Part shown: in pieces, positions 53,077-61,588 of the stretch
Position numbering within the stretch: position 1 is the first letter of the stretch
Layout: each line of letters starts with the position of its first letter
Assembly (NCBI GenBank): GCA_900770725.1
Contig: CAAGLL010000013.1
Span: 1-64,000 of the forward strand
Reading direction: 5' to 3'
DNA from: an uncultured Succinivibrio sp.
GTDB lineage: Bacteria > Pseudomonadota > Gammaproteobacteria > Enterobacterales > Succinivibrionaceae
Length of the DNA: 64,000 nucleotides
Notes under the pieces: generated by a model
Seen by the model: the letters and a program-made list of their open reading frames with translations, nothing else
Databases searched by the model: none
Told to the model about the DNA's origin: nothing
Made by a program: the position numbers and the translations under genes

Positions 53077-54315
53077 TCAGATGGTCAGCGCAATGCAGGA
53101 CTCGGGGTCCCAGCTCAAGTACACGTGGTCGTCCCAGATGGGCAGGCCGGTCTTGAAGCGGTCGACGTTGGGCAGCGTCGAGGCCACGAGCCTGCCCGAG
53201 GGCAGCCTCACGTAGTAGATGGAGATGTCGCCTAAGTAGGCGATGTTCTCCACGTCGCCCTCGCAGCAGTTCGACCCGCCGGTGTCCTCGTCTGGGATCT
53301 TGGAGATGTAGACCTTCTCGGGGCGCAGCGCGATGGTCAGCGGCATGCCGTCTGCAAGGTCGAGGTCGTGCCCCAGCTCGATGGGGGCGGGGAAGTCGTC
53401 GGTGTGGATGAGCGAGTGCTTCTGGTCTGAGGAGATCAGGGAGCAGTCAAAGAGGTTCACCGAGCCTATGAACTCGGCGCTGAAGCGGCAGTTGGGGTTC
53501 TCGTAGATCTCGCGCGGGCCGCCTATCTGGACGAACTCGCCGCGGTCCATGATCGCGATGCGGTCGGCCATGGTCATGGCCTCCTCCTGATCGTGGGTGA
53601 CCATGATGCAGGTGACGCCGACGGTGTTGATGATGTCCACAAGCTCAAGGCGCATCTGCTCGCGCAGCTTCTTGTCGAGCGCGCCCATCGGCTCGTCCAG
53701 GAGCAGGAGCCTGGGCTCCTTGGCAAGCGAGCGGGCCAGCGCCACGCGCTGCCTCTGGCCGCCTGAGAGCTGGTAGGGCTTGCGGTCCACGAAGGACTCC
53801 ATGTGCACGAGCTTGAGCATCTTCTCGACGCGCTCGTCGATGACGCTCTTCTTCAGGTGCTCCTGCTTGAGGCCGAAGGCGATGTTCTGGCGCACGTTCA
53901 TGTTGGGGAAGAGCGCGTAGGACTGGAACATCATGTTGATGGTGCGCTTGTAGGGCGGGATGTCGACGATGTTCCTGCCCTCAAGCAGGATCGATCCCGA
54001 GGTCGGGGTCTCGAAGCCCGCGAGCATCCTCAGGAGCGTCGACTTGCCGCAGCCTGACGATCCCAACAGCGCGAAGATCTCGCCCTCGTAGACGGTGAGG
54101 TCCACTCCGTTGACGGCGCTGAAATCGCCGAACTTCTTGGTCAGGTCTGAGATTTCGAGGATGGGCTTCTTGTGCTGCTCGACCGGGGAGGCCTTCTGGC
54201 CTGGCAGGTCGCCCGGGCGGTGGGTGTTCTTGGCGGCAGGCTTGGGCTCCTTGGCCGCCGGTGAAGGGTCCTGCGGCTTGGCTGCCGCGGCATCCGTGCG
54301 CTGTGAAGCTTCCAC
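53077..54315 (-). CDS. potG: Putrescine ABC transporter ATPase PotG
   Basis: 412 residues (E. coli 377). Walker A LLGSSGCGKST, Q-loop MMFQSYALFPNM, signature LSGGQRQRVALARSLA, Walker B LLLLDEPMGALDKKL, and a C-terminal TOBE/OB regulatory domain ending CIALTI like E. coli CVVLTV. The extra length is a 50-residue N-terminal Ala/Pro/Lys-rich extension before LEISDLTKKFGDF, which looks disordered. First gene of potGHI. Confidence 0.93.
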   Translation of the reverse strand: MEASQRTDAAAAKPQDPSPAAKEPKPAAKNTHRPGDLPGQKASPVEQHKKPILEISDLTKKFGDFSAVNGVDLTVYEGEIFALLGSSGCGKSTLLRMLAGFETPTSGSILLEGRNIVDIPPYKRTINMMFQSYALFPNMNVRQNIAFGLKQEHLKKSVIDERVEKMLKLVHMESFVDRKPYQLSGGQRQRVALARSLAKEPRLLLLDEPMGALDKKLREQMRLELVDIINTVGVTCIMVTHDQEEAMTMADRIAIMDRGEFVQIGGPREIYENPNCRFSAEFIGSVNLFDCSLISSDQKHSLIHTDDFPAPIELGHDLDLADGMPLTIALRPEKVYISKIPDEDTGGSNCCEGDVENIAYLGDISIYYVRLPSGRLVASTLPNVDRFKTGLPIWDDHVYLSWDPESCIALTI

Positions 54316-54619
54316 TTCAGTTCATCTCCAGCAGTTTGAACATGGCGGCCGGGGCCGCCCTCCAAGTGGGCGCGAGCGCCCTGAATTTGGTTGTGCTCAT
54401 GTTAGATGATCCAGCAGGATGCGCAAGCGGCTTTTTGCGTTTTTAACGAAAAAGCACGGGGCCAGGACAGGCGGCACCAAAAGGCGCCTTCCATGGGCTT
54501 TTTTGAGCCGCCTCCCGTTTCACGGCACGGAAAGTAAATCTTGTGCGAAAGCAGTCTGAGAATGGCCGGTGGAGGCTGAAACAATTTATCGGAAGCGTCC
54601 TTGTTTCCCAGAACAACAC

Positions 54620-54625
54620 TATAAT
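54620..54625 (+). promoter_or_regulatory. -10 element of ahpC
   Basis: Perfect TATAAT 57 nt before the ahpC start codon. The -35 region is weak (GTCCTT at 17 nt, or TTGTTT at 13 nt), as often at activated promoters. Confidence 0.55.
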
Positions 54626-54631
54626 GGGAAC

Positions 54632-54648
54632 TGTTATCAATAATAACA
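54632..54648 (+). promoter_or_regulatory. Palindromic operator, PerR/Fur-like, at the ahpC start site
   Basis: TGTTAT-CAATA-ATAACA is a perfect 6+5+6 inverted repeat. It also reads as a near-perfect 7-1-7 box, the format of Fur-family sites. It covers the expected transcription start, a position suited to repression relieved by peroxide or low metal. Confidence 0.5.
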
Positions 54649-54681
54649 AAAACAAATCGACAACAACTACAAGGAGGCAAC

Positions 54682-55245
54682 ATGCCTTTTCTGAACCAAG
54701 ACGTCCCAGCCCTCACCGTTCAAGCCTACCACGCAGGCAAGCTTGAGCAGATCGACCTCAAGGCGACCGCTGGGAAGTGGACGGTGATCCTCTTCTATCC
54801 TGCCGACTTCACCTTCGTCTGCCCCACCGAGCTTGCGGACTTGAACTCGCACTTGGACGAGTTTGAAAAGGCGGGCTGCCGCGTGTTCTCATCGTCCACC
54901 GACTCGGTGTACGTCCACAAGGCCTGGGCCGACGCCACCCAGACCATCCGCGACCTGCGCTACCCGATGATCGGCGACCGCTCCATGGCCCTCGCCCGCG
55001 CCTTCAACGTGCTCGATGAGCAGGCAGGCGTGGCGCAGCGCGCGACCATCATCCTCGATCCCGAGGGCAAGGTGCGCGGCTTCGAGGTCATCGACGGCAG
55101 CGTCGGCCGCAACGCGGCTGAAATACTCCGCCGCATCGAGGCCCTCGAGTTCGTCCGCGAGCACGGCGACAACGTCTGCCCGGCCAACTGGCACCCGGGC
55201 GCCAAGACGCTCAAGCCCTCGCTTGATCTTGTCGGAAAGCTTTAA
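54682..55245 (+). CDS. ahpC: Alkyl hydroperoxide reductase subunit C (typical 2-Cys peroxiredoxin)
   Basis: 187 residues. Peroxidatic Cys47 in FYPADFTFVCPTE and resolving Cys166 in NVCPANWHPGAK, the AhpC/Prx1 pattern with catalytic Thr and Arg (R120 region) in place. Reduces H2O2 and organic hydroperoxides. AGGAGG lies 5 nt before ATG, downstream of a candidate Fur/PerR-type operator. Its stop overlaps the start of an AhpF-N-terminal-domain-like protein, so reductant supply is encoded alongside it. Confidence 0.95.
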   Translation: MPFLNQDVPALTVQAYHAGKLEQIDLKATAGKWTVILFYPADFTFVCPTELADLNSHLDEFEKAGCRVFSSSTDSVYVHKAWADATQTIRDLRYPMIGDRSMALARAFNVLDEQAGVAQRATIILDPEGKVRGFEVIDGSVGRNAAEILRRIEALEFVREHGDNVCPANWHPGAKTLKPSLDLVGKL

Positions 55246-55853
55246 TGCCGGGGATCTTCATCGATCCATCTATGAATGGGCAGCTCCAGGCCGTGTTCTC
55301 GCGGATGGAGCGGCCCATCGTGCTTGAAGTGCAGGGCGCCTCCACGGGGCGCGGGCAGGAGCTTTTCAACGCCATGTCCGAGCTGTGCGCGCTCACGACC
55401 AAGCTCTCGCTCAAGCCCACGGAGGAAGGAGAGGATCTCCCCTGCGTGAGGTTCCTCTACGAGTCCGGCAAGTGGACCGGGCTTGCGTTCCACGGGATCC
55501 CTGGCGGGCGCGAGTTCACGCCCTTCATGCTCGGGATCTACAACGCATCAGGCCGCGGCCAGTCGGTCGATCCTTCCATCCGCGAGCGCATCGCGGCGAT
55601 CTCGCACCCGGTGCACATGAGGATCCTGGTCTCCAACGAGTGCATGGCCTGCCCGGAGCTGGTCATTCCCGCGCAGCGCATCGCCACCTTGAACCCCCTC
55701 ATAAGCTGCGAGATCTACGACATCGCGCTCTTCCCCAACCTCGCCTGCGAGTTCGGCGCCGTCGCGGTGCCCGCGCTCAAGGCAGGTAGCCTGCCCTTGA
55801 AGTACGGGGCGATGCCAATCGAGTCGGTGCTTGACATAGTCGAGCGCGCCTGA
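55245..55853 (+). CDS. Free-standing AhpF N-terminal-domain-like dithiol protein
   Basis: 202 residues, TAATG overlap with ahpC. It matches the first 200 or so residues of AhpF, two fused thioredoxin-fold units: residues 1-100 without active cysteines (FIDPSMNGQLQAVFSRM ... GKWTGLAFHGIPGGREFTPFMLGIYNASG) and 110-202 with the redox pair C133-x-x-C136 in VSNECMACPELV (AhpF: CHNCPDVV). The FAD/NADH half of AhpF is missing and no flavoprotein gene follows. It should pass electrons to AhpC, presumably from a thioredoxin reductase or other flavoprotein encoded elsewhere. The N-terminal half is a normal AhpF feature, not a truncation. Confidence 0.8.
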   Translation: MPGIFIDPSMNGQLQAVFSRMERPIVLEVQGASTGRGQELFNAMSELCALTTKLSLKPTEEGEDLPCVRFLYESGKWTGLAFHGIPGGREFTPFMLGIYNASGRGQSVDPSIRERIAAISHPVHMRILVSNECMACPELVIPAQRIATLNPLISCEIYDIALFPNLACEFGAVAVPALKAGSLPLKYGAMPIESVLDIVERA

Positions 55854-55939
55854 CGCCACCCCTCCTGCATTTCGTGTAACATCTCCAACGGGCCGTCCTG
55901 GCCTTGGCATTCTTGCGCGCAGGCGCTCTGGGAGGAAGA

Positions 55940-57157
55940 TTGGACAGTTTCAGGTCCGAGCCGCATTCTGCGGTGCTCTTTGGCATGGGGACAGAGGAGC
56001 ATGTCGGCGAGGAGATCAAGCTTGCAGGCGGCTCGCGGGTGCTCATCCACTACGGCAGGCCCGGCGTGACCGATCCCGATCTGCTTGCCCGCGTGCGCCA
56101 CAGCTGCGAGGACGCAGGCGTCGATTACGAGGAGCTCGGCGGCGTCTTGAAGAACGCCCGCATCGCCAAGATCGAGGAAGGGATCAGGATGTGCCGCGAC
56201 GATCAGCTCGACTTCGTCCTGGCTATCGGGGGCGGCAGCGTGGTCGGCAGCGCCAAGGCCATCGCCGCGGGAGCCTGCTGGGACGGATCGTTCCGCGAGT
56301 GCATCGAGCGCGGCCGCGAGGTGAGCAGGGCGCTGCCCGTGGGCGTGATTGTCACGGTTCCGGGGAGCGGGAGCGAGCTTTCAAACAGCACCATCGTGAC
56401 CGACGATCCGCCTCAGGGCGGGCGCGAGATCAGGATCTTTCAGATGAAGTCAGACTTCCTCTACGCCAAGTTCGCCATCTGCAACCCCGATCTCGTGACC
56501 TGCTTCCCAAAGCACCTGGCGCTCTCGTTTGCCAACATCTTCGCCAGGGTGTGCGGCAACTTCTTCAACGGGGCCTGCCAGGGGCTCAACGAGGAGCTGT
56601 GCACCGCCACCTTGAGGGTGCTGGTGCGCAGCCTGCGCCGCCTCCAGATAGATCCCTCGGACACCGCGGCGCTCTCAGACCTCATGGGCGCGGGAGTCGA
56701 CGCCTATACGAGGCCCGGATCCGCCGAATGCGCCGAAGAGGCCGTGGAGGGATTCGCGCTGGCCTTCAAGCAGCTCTACGACTGCGCCCACGGCAAGGCC
56801 GTCGGGGTGATCTTCCCGGCATGGGCCGAGAGCGTGCTCTACAAGGACGTCCTGAAGATGGCAAGGCTGATGTCCGGGGCCTTCTCGATCCCCTGGGACA
56901 GGCGCGAGGCGGGGGCCGAGGCCTGCGCGCGGGCCGGGCTTGCCACGGTGAGGCGGATCTTCAGGAGCCTCTCGCTGCCCTCGGGGTTTGAGGACCTGGG
57001 CGGCAGCGGCGAGGACATCGCAAGGCTCCTTGACATCGCGGGGCTCAAGGACGGCGCGACGCTCGGCACCTACGAGAAGCTCGACCGCGACCGCTGCGAG
57101 GCCATGCTCTCGCTGGCGCTCATTGAAAAGGCGCGCGGGAGCTTGCAGGGGGCCTGA
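55940..57157 (+). CDS. Iron-type alcohol dehydrogenase (YqhD/BdhA-like) with lost metal ligands
   Basis: 405 residues from TTG 55940, chosen because GGGAGGAAG lies just upstream and homology starts at once. Layout of the YqhD/butanol-dehydrogenase branch: VLFGMGTEEHVGEEI, LAIGGGSVVGSAK (canonical GGGSxxDxAK, Asp lost), TVPGSGSELSNS, FPAWAES. YqhD ligands D194, H198, H267 and H281 align with N199, R203, a non-His residue near 267-272, and H284, so at least three of four are gone. Probably not a normal metal-dependent dehydrogenase. It lies 87 nt after the AhpF-like gene and may share its transcript. A second degenerate family member is at 4825-5940. Confidence 0.75.
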   Translation: MDSFRSEPHSAVLFGMGTEEHVGEEIKLAGGSRVLIHYGRPGVTDPDLLARVRHSCEDAGVDYEELGGVLKNARIAKIEEGIRMCRDDQLDFVLAIGGGSVVGSAKAIAAGACWDGSFRECIERGREVSRALPVGVIVTVPGSGSELSNSTIVTDDPPQGGREIRIFQMKSDFLYAKFAICNPDLVTCFPKHLALSFANIFARVCGNFFNGACQGLNEELCTATLRVLVRSLRRLQIDPSDTAALSDLMGAGVDAYTRPGSAECAEEAVEGFALAFKQLYDCAHGKAVGVIFPAWAESVLYKDVLKMARLMSGAFSIPWDRREAGAEACARAGLATVRRIFRSLSLPSGFEDLGGSGEDIARLLDIAGLKDGATLGTYEKLDRDRCEAMLSLALIEKARGSLQGA

Positions 57158-57179
57158 GGGCAATCCCCGCGCAGCGCTT

Positions 57180-57220
57180 GATCTGAAAAGCCGCGGACTT
57201 GTGCCGCGGCTTTTCAGATC
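57180..57220. terminator. Bidirectional terminator
   Basis: A perfect 17-bp stem (gatctgaaaagccgcgg / ccgcggcttttcagatc) with a 7-nt loop, between convergent genes 23 nt from one stop and 13 nt from the other. Confidence 0.85.
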
Positions 57221-57232
57221 ATGGGATAAGCC

Positions 57233-58960
57233 TTACTTCTTCTCGGATCCCTGATCGTCCGAGTCCTCGTCGGCCCCCTCGGGCAGGGCCTCGCTTTCCA
57301 CCTCGTCCTCGTCGTCCTTGGGCACGTCCTCGTCCTTTACGTCGTCCTCCTGCTTGAACACGTCGAAGAGCTTTGAGAGGAAGCCCGGGATGATGTCGAA
57401 GATCTCGGTCGAGACGTGCTCGGTGGGCAGGTAGAGATCCTCGCCCTTGACCGTGAGGGTCACCGAGGGCGCGCCCAGGTTGTAGAAGTCGCGGAAGGGG
57501 ATCGGGCACTCGGCGCGCAGCGCCTTGACCGCCTGATCCACTCCCACCGGGCGGATGAAGCAGCAGTCGGAGGCCGAGGTCTCGCCTGCGAACTTGATCT
57601 GCTGCACGAAGTCCGAGTTGAAGCTGTCCACGGCGTCGCTGATGCGGCGGTAGACCTCGCGGTCGCCCGAGTTGTTCTGGCGGATCTGCTGCTGGGGGAT
57701 GAAGTTGCTCCCAAGGCAGATGACCACCGAAGGGCGGGGCAGGCGGGCCAGGTCGTTGAGCCTCTCGATGACCGCCTGCACGGTCTCCTCGCGGGTGTAC
57801 TCCTTCTTTGCGCAGCGGTTGAGCAGCCCGTCGATGGCCGCCTGCAGATCGCCGCGGTAGTGCCTGGAGGCGCGGTAGAAGAGATCGGAGTAGGAGAGCA
57901 CCTCGGCGTCGCGCACCTCGGGCAGGTACTCCTGGTCGAGCATGGTCAGCAGATCGTTCTCGCGGTTCTCGATGGCCGTGCAGCTCTCCTCAAGCGCCTC
58001 TGCGGCAAGCGACTTCAGAACCTCGATGAGATCCAGGAGGTTGAGGTTCAGGAAGGGCAGCTCGAAGGAGACGAGCGCCGAGTCCGGGGTCCTGGGGCTC
58101 AGCATCGGGGGCATGAGCATCGAGCGGAACACCGGGACGAACGGGCGCTTCGACAGGCGCGAGGTCACCTTGGGGTTGAGCTCCATCTTCTCGATGATGC
58201 GCGAACTCACCTGGGTGGGGCTGAAGCCCTTGAAGGGATCGGCGCTGTCAGCGCCCTTGCCCAGGATGTAGAAGCACAGCTCGGCGCGGCCCATGTTCGC
58301 CGTGTAGAGGTTGAGGTTGTTCTCGTCGTTCGAGCGGTTCTCGGGCTTGAAGGCCACGGTGAGCTTGAGATCCAGGTGGTTCTCGCTTAGGAGCGAGTGT
58401 ATGTAGGGCATGCACTCGCGGATCCCGGTGTTGCCGGAGATGGTCTGGGAGGTGCACACGAACAGGAGGTTGAACGGCAGCTCGTAGAGGCGGTCGGAGG
58501 CCTCCTTAACGAGCGTGAGCAGCGCCCCGGTCACGCCCTTGGACTCGAACGAGCCCAGGCCGTAGAGAGTGTTCGAGTAGGAGAGCGCCTGCGCCTTGTC
58601 GTTCTTCTTGATGATCCCGCGCAGCTTCTCCTTGAGCTCGTCGGGCTTGAAGGAGAGGGGCTTCAACATCGCGTAGGAGTCGTTGCCCGAGGTGTCGGAC
58701 GAGCAGAGCACGCAGAGCGTCTCGCGGGTGATGCCGCCGTCTATCTTGACAAGGGCGACCACCGAGTGGTGCTTCTGATCGGAGTGGGGGACGTAGAGCA
58801 CGTCGTTGCGGTGGGTCCTGAAGTAGGAGATCCCGCAGACGGTGTCGTAGATGGCCTTGGAGATCTCCATCTCCCCGTGGGTCGAGGTGATGGACGGAAT
58901 GGAGATCAGCCACTTCGTCAGTGCGATCGCCTCTTCCTTGAAGTTTATGAATTCAAACAA
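57233..58960 (-). CDS. RocB-like M20-family protein with altered metal site and acidic tail
   Basis: 575 residues, TTG start at 58958-58960 with GGGG upstream. The overall pattern follows RocB/M20 hydrolases: SIPSITSTHGE near the N terminus, LCVLCSSDTSGNDSY where M20 enzymes have GHxDTV, LSFKPDEL, and YGLGSFESKG where they have GRGxxDMKSG. The metal-binding His is S87, the bridging Asp is E139, and the catalytic Glu-Glu pair is not evident at SQT (171-173). Peptidase activity is therefore doubtful. The last 45 or so residues are almost entirely Asp/Glu. RocB's own role in arginine use is unclear. Downstream of the mepM-like gene by 49 nt, with a small hairpin (58974-58993) between. Confidence 0.65.
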   Translation of the reverse strand: MFEFINFKEEAIALTKWLISIPSITSTHGEMEISKAIYDTVCGISYFRTHRNDVLYVPHSDQKHHSVVALVKIDGGITRETLCVLCSSDTSGNDSYAMLKPLSFKPDELKEKLRGIIKKNDKAQALSYSNTLYGLGSFESKGVTGALLTLVKEASDRLYELPFNLLFVCTSQTISGNTGIRECMPYIHSLLSENHLDLKLTVAFKPENRSNDENNLNLYTANMGRAELCFYILGKGADSADPFKGFSPTQVSSRIIEKMELNPKVTSRLSKRPFVPVFRSMLMPPMLSPRTPDSALVSFELPFLNLNLLDLIEVLKSLAAEALEESCTAIENRENDLLTMLDQEYLPEVRDAEVLSYSDLFYRASRHYRGDLQAAIDGLLNRCAKKEYTREETVQAVIERLNDLARLPRPSVVICLGSNFIPQQQIRQNNSGDREVYRRISDAVDSFNSDFVQQIKFAGETSASDCCFIRPVGVDQAVKALRAECPIPFRDFYNLGAPSVTLTVKGEDLYLPTEHVSTEIFDIIPGFLSKLFDVFKQEDDVKDEDVPKDDEDEVESEALPEGADEDSDDQGSEKK

Positions 58961-59009
58961 TTGGAACCCCAGAGCGGCGTCTTAAGGCGCCGCGGTGTGT
59001 TAAGCGCGG

Positions 59010-61196
59010 TCAGTTCTTCTTCTGCTGCTGATCGCCGCCTTGGCGCATTGCCAGGCTTTCCTTGTAGAGGTCCGACTTCAGGACCCTGACAGTGCTCTGG
59101 AAGCGCTCGCGGCGCTGGCTGGCCAGGGCCGGGCTGCCGGAAGGCAGGTCGACCTTGAGCGGATCGACAGGGCGGTCGTTGATGCGGATCTCGTAATGCA
59201 GGTGCGAGCCGGTCGAGCCGCCGGTGTTGCCGGACTTTGCGAATACCTGGCCCATGTGGACGGTGTCGCCCTTGGAGACGAAGAAGCGCGACAGGTGCAT
59301 GTAGACGGTGGAGTAGGCGCCCATGTGCTTGATGACGACGGTGTACCCGCCGCCGCGCATGTAGCCGGCGTAGGTCACGACGCCATCGGACGGGGCGTAG
59401 ACCGGGGTTCCGATCGGCATCCTGAAGTCGACGCCATTGTGCGGGGAAATGCGGTGGCGCAGCGGATGGTAGCGGCGCGGGTTGAACGGCGAGCTGACCT
59501 CGAGGCTGCCGTTGACCGGGAAGCGGCGGAACGAGCCGGTCTGGGGCTTGTAGCCGTCCTCCTCGTAGAACGAGCCGTTGTCGGGGTTCCTGAAGAGCCT
59601 GACGCGGCCATTGCGCGTGGTGTTGAACTCGACTGCGGTGATCGCCGACTTCGTGCCGATGCCGTTGAAGAGCACCCTGAAGCCGTCGCCTGCTGCCATG
59701 CGGCGCAGGTTCACGCGGCTGCCGAGCACCGAGCGGATCTGGGCGATGTTGGCGGGGGTGAGGCCGGCGCGCTTGGCAGCGGCGTTGAAGTTCTCGCCGC
59801 GGCTTAGGCTCGAGAGGACCAGGCGCGGCCTGGTGGCGGCGTTCTGGCGGGCCAGGAGCTCCTCGGCCTTCTTCTGCTTGGCAGCCTCCTCCTCGGCGGC
59901 CTTGCGGTCCTTGGCCGCCTCGATGGCCGCGGGCATCTGGCCGGCGTCGGCGAACTTCTCAAGATCGCTGGAGTCGGCGACGTGGGAGCCTGCGGCCTCG
60001 TGCACCACGGTGAACGGATCCTTGGGCGACATGCGGGTCAGGCGCACCTGCTCGCCGCGGCCGCGCAGGGGCTTTACGAGCTCGAGCACGTTGTTCTTCG
60101 AGTCGATGAGGAAGTGGATCTGGGCGCCGGGCTTGAGGTAGAGGTCGGACTTGGAGGCGGCCTTGGTCACGTCGGCGAGGGTGCCTGAAGGCAGGTTGAG
60201 GTAGTCGAAGATCTCGGAGATGGTGTCGCCGGAGTGGACGGTCTGCTTGTACCAGCGCCCTGAAGGCCTGCGCTCAGGCACGGCCTGATCGGAGAGCAGC
60301 GAAGGCGCGCTGCCGGCATCGAGGCCCGAGACCTGGGGGATGCTGCCGTCGGCGAGCAGGTCCATCACGCGCTGCGCAGGATCCTGCAGCGGAAGGGGCG
60401 GCTCCTTGAGCGGGAAGGACAGCGGCTTTGACTCATCAGGCATCGCAGCTTCGCTGCCTCCGGCGGCCAGGGCCTCCTGGCCCTCGCCCGATTTCGAGTC
60501 AGAGGACTCTTCAGCTTTTGCGGCAGCCCCGCTCTCCTTGGCGGCGCTGGCGTGCAGCGTCGAGCCATCCTCGGAAGCAGGCTCATTTGCCGCAGCCTTC
60601 TCATCCCCGGATGCAGGGGCGGCATCGGCCAGAGCCTTTTTATCCTGATCGGCCAGGGCCTCCTTGGCATCCTGGGCAGCAGCCGGCTCATCGTCAGGCC
60701 TTGCCGCGTAGAAGCGCTGCCTGAGCTGCTCTGGCACTGCAGGAGCCTCGACGGTCTCCTCGCTCTCATCGTCTATGCCGTCCTCGTCGTTGAAGGCGTC
60801 GGCCGAGGTGTTGCCGCTGCGCCTTGCGGCGGCGACGGCGTCGTTTACGGCCTGGGCCGAGAAGAGGTTTGAAGGCAGGTCGGCGTCGTCGTAGTTCTCG
60901 CGCGAGCCGGCGTCGGCGGTGATCTGGAGGTTGGCGGCGGCTTCCTCGTCGCTGCTCTTGAGGTAGGCTTCCTCGTTGGTGCGCGAGTCGCCGCGGTTTA
61001 ATGATGCCAGCGCGGGAATGGCTTCAATTGAGAGGGGGACGAGGTTTCCGACGGGGATTGCGCAGATTATCGAGATCACGCACACCGAGATGATTCCGAC
61101 GAAGTGGCGTCCTGAAATGGGCAGGATCCCGGTGTTGCGCTGCACGGCAACGTAGTCTTCGTGGGTTTTGTGTGAAGTGATCCTGAGGTTAAGCAT
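59010..61196 (-). CDS. mepM: M23 peptidoglycan endopeptidase (MepM/OapA-like)
   Basis: 728 residues (E. coli MepM 440). A cytoplasmic start is followed by one TM helix (about 32-55), a long Ala/Glu/Ser-rich disordered periplasmic spacer (about 70-320), an OapA/LysM-like module (WYKQTVHSGDTISEIFDYLNLPSGTL), a second NTD-like segment (LSSLSRGENFNAAAKRAGLT) and a C-terminal lysostaphin-type M23 domain. Zinc ligands can be read: HNGVD (about 586) and SHLHYE (about 665). In E. coli MepM cuts D-Ala-mDAP cross-links so the sacculus can grow. The large spacer explains the extra length and may let it reach across the periplasm. Confidence 0.87.
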   Translation of the reverse strand: MLNLRITSHKTHEDYVAVQRNTGILPISGRHFVGIISVCVISIICAIPVGNLVPLSIEAIPALASLNRGDSRTNEEAYLKSSDEEAAANLQITADAGSRENYDDADLPSNLFSAQAVNDAVAAARRSGNTSADAFNDEDGIDDESEETVEAPAVPEQLRQRFYAARPDDEPAAAQDAKEALADQDKKALADAAPASGDEKAAANEPASEDGSTLHASAAKESGAAAKAEESSDSKSGEGQEALAAGGSEAAMPDESKPLSFPLKEPPLPLQDPAQRVMDLLADGSIPQVSGLDAGSAPSLLSDQAVPERRPSGRWYKQTVHSGDTISEIFDYLNLPSGTLADVTKAASKSDLYLKPGAQIHFLIDSKNNVLELVKPLRGRGEQVRLTRMSPKDPFTVVHEAAGSHVADSSDLEKFADAGQMPAAIEAAKDRKAAEEEAAKQKKAEELLARQNAATRPRLVLSSLSRGENFNAAAKRAGLTPANIAQIRSVLGSRVNLRRMAAGDGFRVLFNGIGTKSAITAVEFNTTRNGRVRLFRNPDNGSFYEEDGYKPQTGSFRRFPVNGSLEVSSPFNPRRYHPLRHRISPHNGVDFRMPIGTPVYAPSDGVVTYAGYMRGGGYTVVIKHMGAYSTVYMHLSRFFVSKGDTVHMGQVFAKSGNTGGSTGSHLHYEIRINDRPVDPLKVDLPSGSPALASQRRERFQSTVRVLKSDLYKESLAMRQGGDQQQKKN

Positions 61197-61333
61197 TAGC
61201 GCATTCTACCACAGCCGCATGCGCCGGCACCTAAGGCGCCTGCGCAACACGCCTTGGTGCAGCACGCCGCGGCCCTTGTCGTAAAGCCGTTTTCAAAACG
61301 CAACAGGAAAAGTCCAGTCCCTTGGATCCCAGC

Positions 61334-61588
61334 CTAAAGCAGGAACCACACCGCCGCGGCCTCCAAGGCGCACGAGAGCGCAAGGGCGCACGCGACCGCG
61401 GCGCCCTTGAGCGTCCTGGGCATGCCCAGGGCCAGGGCGTCGCCGAACGCGCCTTTTGCGGTGATGGGCGACTTGGAGAGGATGCGGCGGAACCAGGCAT
61501 CGCGGTGCCTGCCTACGAGGGCGCGGAAGATCGCGGCGGTCGCAAAAACGAGCGCCAGGCACAATGCGATTTTGCCTTCAGGGGACAT
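61334..61588 (-). CDS. Small two-helix membrane protein
   Basis: 84 residues. Two hydrophobic segments (about 7-24 and 62-84) flank a basic soluble loop (GRHRDAWFRRILSKSP). The hydrophobicity pattern and GC-rich third positions support coding; the ribosome-binding site is weak (AAAGCAAC). No family recognised. Overlapping frames on both strands are open too, so the call is moderate. Confidence 0.5.
   Translation of the reverse strand: MSPEGKIALCLALVFATAAIFRALVGRHRDAWFRRILSKSPITAKGAFGDALALGMPRTLKGAAVACALALSCALEAAAVWFLL

Larger units (their letters stand above)
54316..54681. other. Divergent promoter region of potGHI and ahpC
   Basis: About 365 nt. The ahpC side has a TATAAT, an overlapping palindrome (54632-54648) and an A-rich leader with AGGAGG. 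The potG side is GC-rich; no clear promoter could be picked there. Confidence 0.5.
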
